From Rhodobacteraceae bacterium (ex Bugula neritina AB1) (lineage in GTDB: Bacteria > Pseudomonadota > Alphaproteobacteria > Rhodobacterales > Rhodobacteraceae), in contig MDLF01000051.1 in assembly GCA_001730095.1 (NCBI GenBank), forward strand, positions 1-64,000: a stretch of DNA of 64,000 nucleotides, read 5' to 3'. A program made the position numbers and the translations under genes. The notes below the pieces were generated by a model, which ran no database searches, was not told the origin of the DNA, and was given only the letters and a program-made list of their open reading frames with translations. Of this stretch, positions 61,661-64,000 are shown in pieces (the stretch's first letter is position 1; each line of letters begins with the position of its first letter).

Positions 61661-63097
61661 ATGTCTTCTTCTTCTTTTGACTACTTTACGGTCTTTGCGG
61701 AAATGCGGACTGGCTCCAATTTTCTGGAGACAAATCTGAATGCTTTTGATGGGCTGACCTGTCACGGAGAGGCGTTCAATCCGCATTTCATTGGCTATCC
61801 GAACAGCACCGAGATTCTGGGTGTGACCCAGGCGATGAGGGAAGCTGATCCAGCGCGGCTGATCCAGAAAATCAAGGAAGATCCGAACTCTATTGGGGGT
61901 TTTCGTTACTTCCACGATCACGATCCGCGGGTGCTGGACGTGATGCTGGAGGATCCGCGTTGCGCCAAGATCATCCTGACCCGCAATCCGCTGGACAGCT
62001 ATGTGTCCTGGAAGATTGCCAAAGAAACCGGCCAATGGAAGCTGACCAATGTAAAACGGCGCAAGGAGGCCAAAGCGCAGTTCGACGCGGTTGAATTTGC
62101 TGCCCATGTCGGGGCGCTGCAAGCGTTCCAGACGACCTTGCTGAACCGGTTGCAGGCCTTGGGGCAAACGGCGTTCTACGTGGCCTATGAGGATTTGCAG
62201 AGTGTTGATGTGATGAACGGGCTGGCGCGCTGGCTGGGGGCCACGCAGCAGCTGGAGGAGCTTGATGGCAGTCTGAAGCGTCAAAATCCCGCCCCGGTGC
62301 TTGCCAAGGTGGCCAATCCTGACGAGATGCAGGAGGCGCTGGCGGGCCTGGACCGTTTCAATCTGACCCGGACCCCGAATTTTGAGCCGCGGCGTGGTCC
62401 GGCGGTGCCGGGCTATATTGCCGGGGCTGATGTGCCGATGCTGTATCTGCCGCTTAAGGGCGGGCCAGAGGCCGAAGTGGCACAATGGATGGCTGGGCTG
62501 GATCAAGCAGCACCAGAAGCGCTGATCCAGGGAATGAACCAGAAGCAGCTGCGCCAGTGGAAGCGCAAAAACAAAGGGTTCCGCAGTTTCTCTGTGCTGC
62601 GCCACCCGGCAGCGCGGGCGCATGCGGTGTTCTGCCGCCGGATCCTGAACGCGGGCGAGGGCAGCTACCGCCAGATCCGCAACACGCTGCGGCGGCAATT
62701 TGGCTTGCCGTTGCCAGAGGCGGGGCCGGATGACGGCTATTCCCGTGCGCAGCACCGCGAAGCCTTTGCAGGGTTTCTTGAGTTCGTCAGGTCCAGTTTG
62801 GCGGGCCAGACCTCTGTCCGGCTGGATGCGGAATGGGCAACGCAAAGCCAGGCGTTGGCCGGATTTGCTGAGCTAGGCTCCCCTGATCTGCTGATCCGTG
62901 AAGATGAAATGCATGAAGATCTTCCTGCGCTGGCCCGTAAACTGGGGCGGTTGGAGCCAGGAGCGGTTCCGACAGCGGATCCTGAGACACCGTTTGCACT
63001 TGAAGATGTCTATGATGAAGAACTTGAGGCGTTGATATCGTCGGTTTACCAGCGCGACTATCTGACCTTTGGGTTTGGCCCATGGCGGAAGGGATGA
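61661..63097 (+). CDS. Two-domain sulfotransferase-family protein
   Basis: A 478-residue protein. The first 230 residues are a PAPS-dependent sulfotransferase-like domain: the 5'-phosphosulfate loop is AEMRTGSNFLETNL (residues 13-26) and the 3'-phosphate motif is IILTRNPLDSYVSWKIA. After about residue 260, a second domain repeats a 3'-phosphate-like motif (FSVLRHPAARAHAVFCRR) without an obvious 5' loop, and resembles a degenerate sulfotransferase. It is the last gene of the carbohydrate run, six bases after the GT14-like gene, so it probably sulfates the glycan that the upstream enzymes build. CysQ upstream would clear the resulting nucleotide. Confidence 0.82.
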   Translation: MSSSSFDYFTVFAEMRTGSNFLETNLNAFDGLTCHGEAFNPHFIGYPNSTEILGVTQAMREADPARLIQKIKEDPNSIGGFRYFHDHDPRVLDVMLEDPRCAKIILTRNPLDSYVSWKIAKETGQWKLTNVKRRKEAKAQFDAVEFAAHVGALQAFQTTLLNRLQALGQTAFYVAYEDLQSVDVMNGLARWLGATQQLEELDGSLKRQNPAPVLAKVANPDEMQEALAGLDRFNLTRTPNFEPRRGPAVPGYIAGADVPMLYLPLKGGPEAEVAQWMAGLDQAAPEALIQGMNQKQLRQWKRKNKGFRSFSVLRHPAARAHAVFCRRILNAGEGSYRQIRNTLRRQFGLPLPEAGPDDGYSRAQHREAFAGFLEFVRSSLAGQTSVRLDAEWATQSQALAGFAELGSPDLLIREDEMHEDLPALARKLGRLEPGAVPTADPETPFALEDVYDEELEALISSVYQRDYLTFGFGPWRKG

Positions 63098-63218
63098 AAA
63101 CTCTGTCAACAGCGCTGGCGTGACCCAGCCATGGGACCGGCGCCGCATGAGGTGCAGTGCGGCTGTGCACAAAAACCGGCAAAGAAACCAAGGCTGACCA
63201 GCGCCAGCCGCCTGTGTT

Positions 63219-63683
63219 TCAGGCAGCCTGGACCGAGTGGCCTTCGGTCAGGATGGTATAGAGTGTGGCGGGATCGTGGTTCGCGCGCAGCTTGGTACAG
63301 AAGCTTTGCTCGCGCAGGGTCCGGGAGACCAGTGCCAGCGCCTTGAGGTGCTCAACGCCGGCGTCTTCAGGGGCAAACAGGGCAAAGGCAATATCTACTG
63401 GCTGGCGGTCAACCGCGCCGAACTCCAGCGGCTTCTCCAGGATAAGAAAAATACCGCAAACTTCGCTGACAGCATCGAGCCGGGTATGCGGCAGGGCGAC
63501 GCCGTGGCCGACACCGGTCGGGCCGAGGCTTTCACGGTCCAGCAGGGCCTCCAGCGTGCCTTGTGCCTCCAGCCCGTAGGAGGTCTGAGCGACGTCCGCA
63601 ATTTCCTGAAACAGGCGCTTCTTGCTTGAGACCGCTCCGATTACCCGGACGGCCTCTGGCTTGAGGATGCTGGAAATCTGCAT
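63219..63683 (-). CDS. ptsN: PTS IIA-like nitrogen-regulatory protein
   Basis: A 154-residue EIIA-Ntr. The phospho-acceptor is H66 in GVGHGVALPHTRLD, and the neighbourhood LEKPLEFGAVDRQPVDIAFALFAPEDAGVEHLKALA is characteristic. It relays phosphate from PtsP/NPr and tunes potassium and nitrogen-related functions. Located downstream of hpf, as is common next to rpoN-linked genes. Confidence 0.95.
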   Translation of the reverse strand: MQISSILKPEAVRVIGAVSSKKRLFQEIADVAQTSYGLEAQGTLEALLDRESLGPTGVGHGVALPHTRLDAVSEVCGIFLILEKPLEFGAVDRQPVDIAFALFAPEDAGVEHLKALALVSRTLREQSFCTKLRANHDPATLYTILTEGHSVQAA

Positions 63684-63734
63684 ATGTCTGCTCCGTTCCG
63701 GCGCCCCTATGGGGCGCCGATGCCTTGGGTGTGT

Positions 63735-64000
63735 TTACGGATCGATCCAGCCGATGTTGCCGTCTTCGCGGCGATAGACCACATTCAACCCGTCTTTGCC
63801 TTCGTTGCGGAATACCAGCACCGGTGCGCCTGCCAGCTCCATCTGCATCACCGCTTCCCCGACAGACAGGGAGGGGATGCGAGTCTCCATCTCGGCGACG
63901 ATGATCGGCTGCAGCGAGTCCGGTTCGGAATCCGCTTCCTCAGAGGCGAGGATATAAGAGTTAGCGCCCAAATGTTCAACCGGCTCGCTGCGGTCCTTGT
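63735..64000 (-). CDS. hpf: Ribosome hibernation-promoting factor, long form (3' part)
   Basis: The C-terminal 87 codons of a long hibernation factor; the gene starts beyond the window. The C-terminal ribosome-dimerisation domain reads QPIIVAEMETRIPSLSVGEAVMQMELAGAPVLVFRNEGKDGLNVVYRREDGNIGWIDP. The frame stays open to the edge (KDRSEPVEHLGANSYILA), so the in-frame ATG-like codon at 63971 is not the start. It lies 51 bp upstream of ptsN. Confidence 0.92.
   Translation of the reverse strand, partial: KDRSEPVEHLGANSYILASEEADSEPDSLQPIIVAEMETRIPSLSVGEAVMQMELAGAPVLVFRNEGKDGLNVVYRREDGNIGWIDP

Noticed and set aside
1-64000. CRISPR arrays, rRNA genes or prophage
   Set aside because: No regularly spaced direct repeats, no rRNA-like sequence and no phage structural genes were seen. 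Mobile-DNA traces are limited to the IS3 copies and the recombinase stub.

Overview
The window looks like a chromosomal segment of a marine alphaproteobacterium of the Roseobacter group (Rhodobacteraceae; Leisingera, Phaeobacter or Ruegeria-like). Pointers are the high-GC coding style, the petABC cytochrome bc1 operon, the petP-petR regulator pair, an alphaproteobacterial RpoH promoter in front of dnaKJ, type II lumazine synthase (RibH2) behind an FMN riboswitch, TRAP transporters, and the short 'CCCCGGGG plus GGGGCAGCGCCCC' intergenic repeats typical of this family. The assignment comes from gene content and sequence style only.

Layout. 1-9.5 kb is accessory catabolism. Two tandem haloalkane dehalogenases (one with a Tat-like export signal, one cytoplasmic with a changed halide-binding residue) face a MarR regulator across a pair of TGACTNAGTCA palindromes. 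Next is a minus-strand operon of iron-type alcohol dehydrogenase, a TRAP transporter (dctP, hairpin, dctQ, dctM), an aldehyde dehydrogenase fragment and a YeiH-type putative sulfate exporter, opposite an IclR regulator with a strong inverted repeat between them. 9.6-18.4 kb is a seven-gene minus-strand iron cluster: TonB receptor, binding protein, permease, ATPase, siderophore-interacting flavoreductase, O-methyltransferase and ABC exporter, with no biosynthetic genes. 18.4-24.9 kb is a scarred region: an IS3-type orfA remnant, a LysR regulator facing an atypical serine-hydroxymethyltransferase paralogue, a GlxA-type AraC regulator, an inactivated IS3 element and a decayed serine recombinase next to tRNA-Lys.

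25-53 kb is mostly core: dapF-mtaB, a small hypothetical gene, petABC, an FMN riboswitch with ribH2, a TPP riboswitch with thiBPQ, aroC, a MerR-controlled short CDF metal exporter, a MatB-like malonyl-CoA synthetase, a DMT transporter, ilvE, petP-petR, an HDAC-like hydrolase with xseB-ispA-dxs (isoprenoid precursors), radC, dnaKJ and alkB. 53-63 kb is a cell-surface carbohydrate locus: ABC-2 export permease, cysQ, kdsB/kpsU-like, galU, galE, two paralogous glycosyltransferases, a GT14/DUF5928-like protein and a double-domain sulfotransferase. CysQ removes the by-product of PAPS-dependent sulfation, so the locus is consistent with a sulfated, Kdo-containing surface glycan. The window ends with ptsN and the 3' part of a long hibernation factor gene.

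The strongest leads for something undescribed are the siderophore import-reduction-methylation-export cluster, the surface-glycan sulfation locus, the dehalogenase pair with its operator, and the SHMT paralogue with altered active-site residues.
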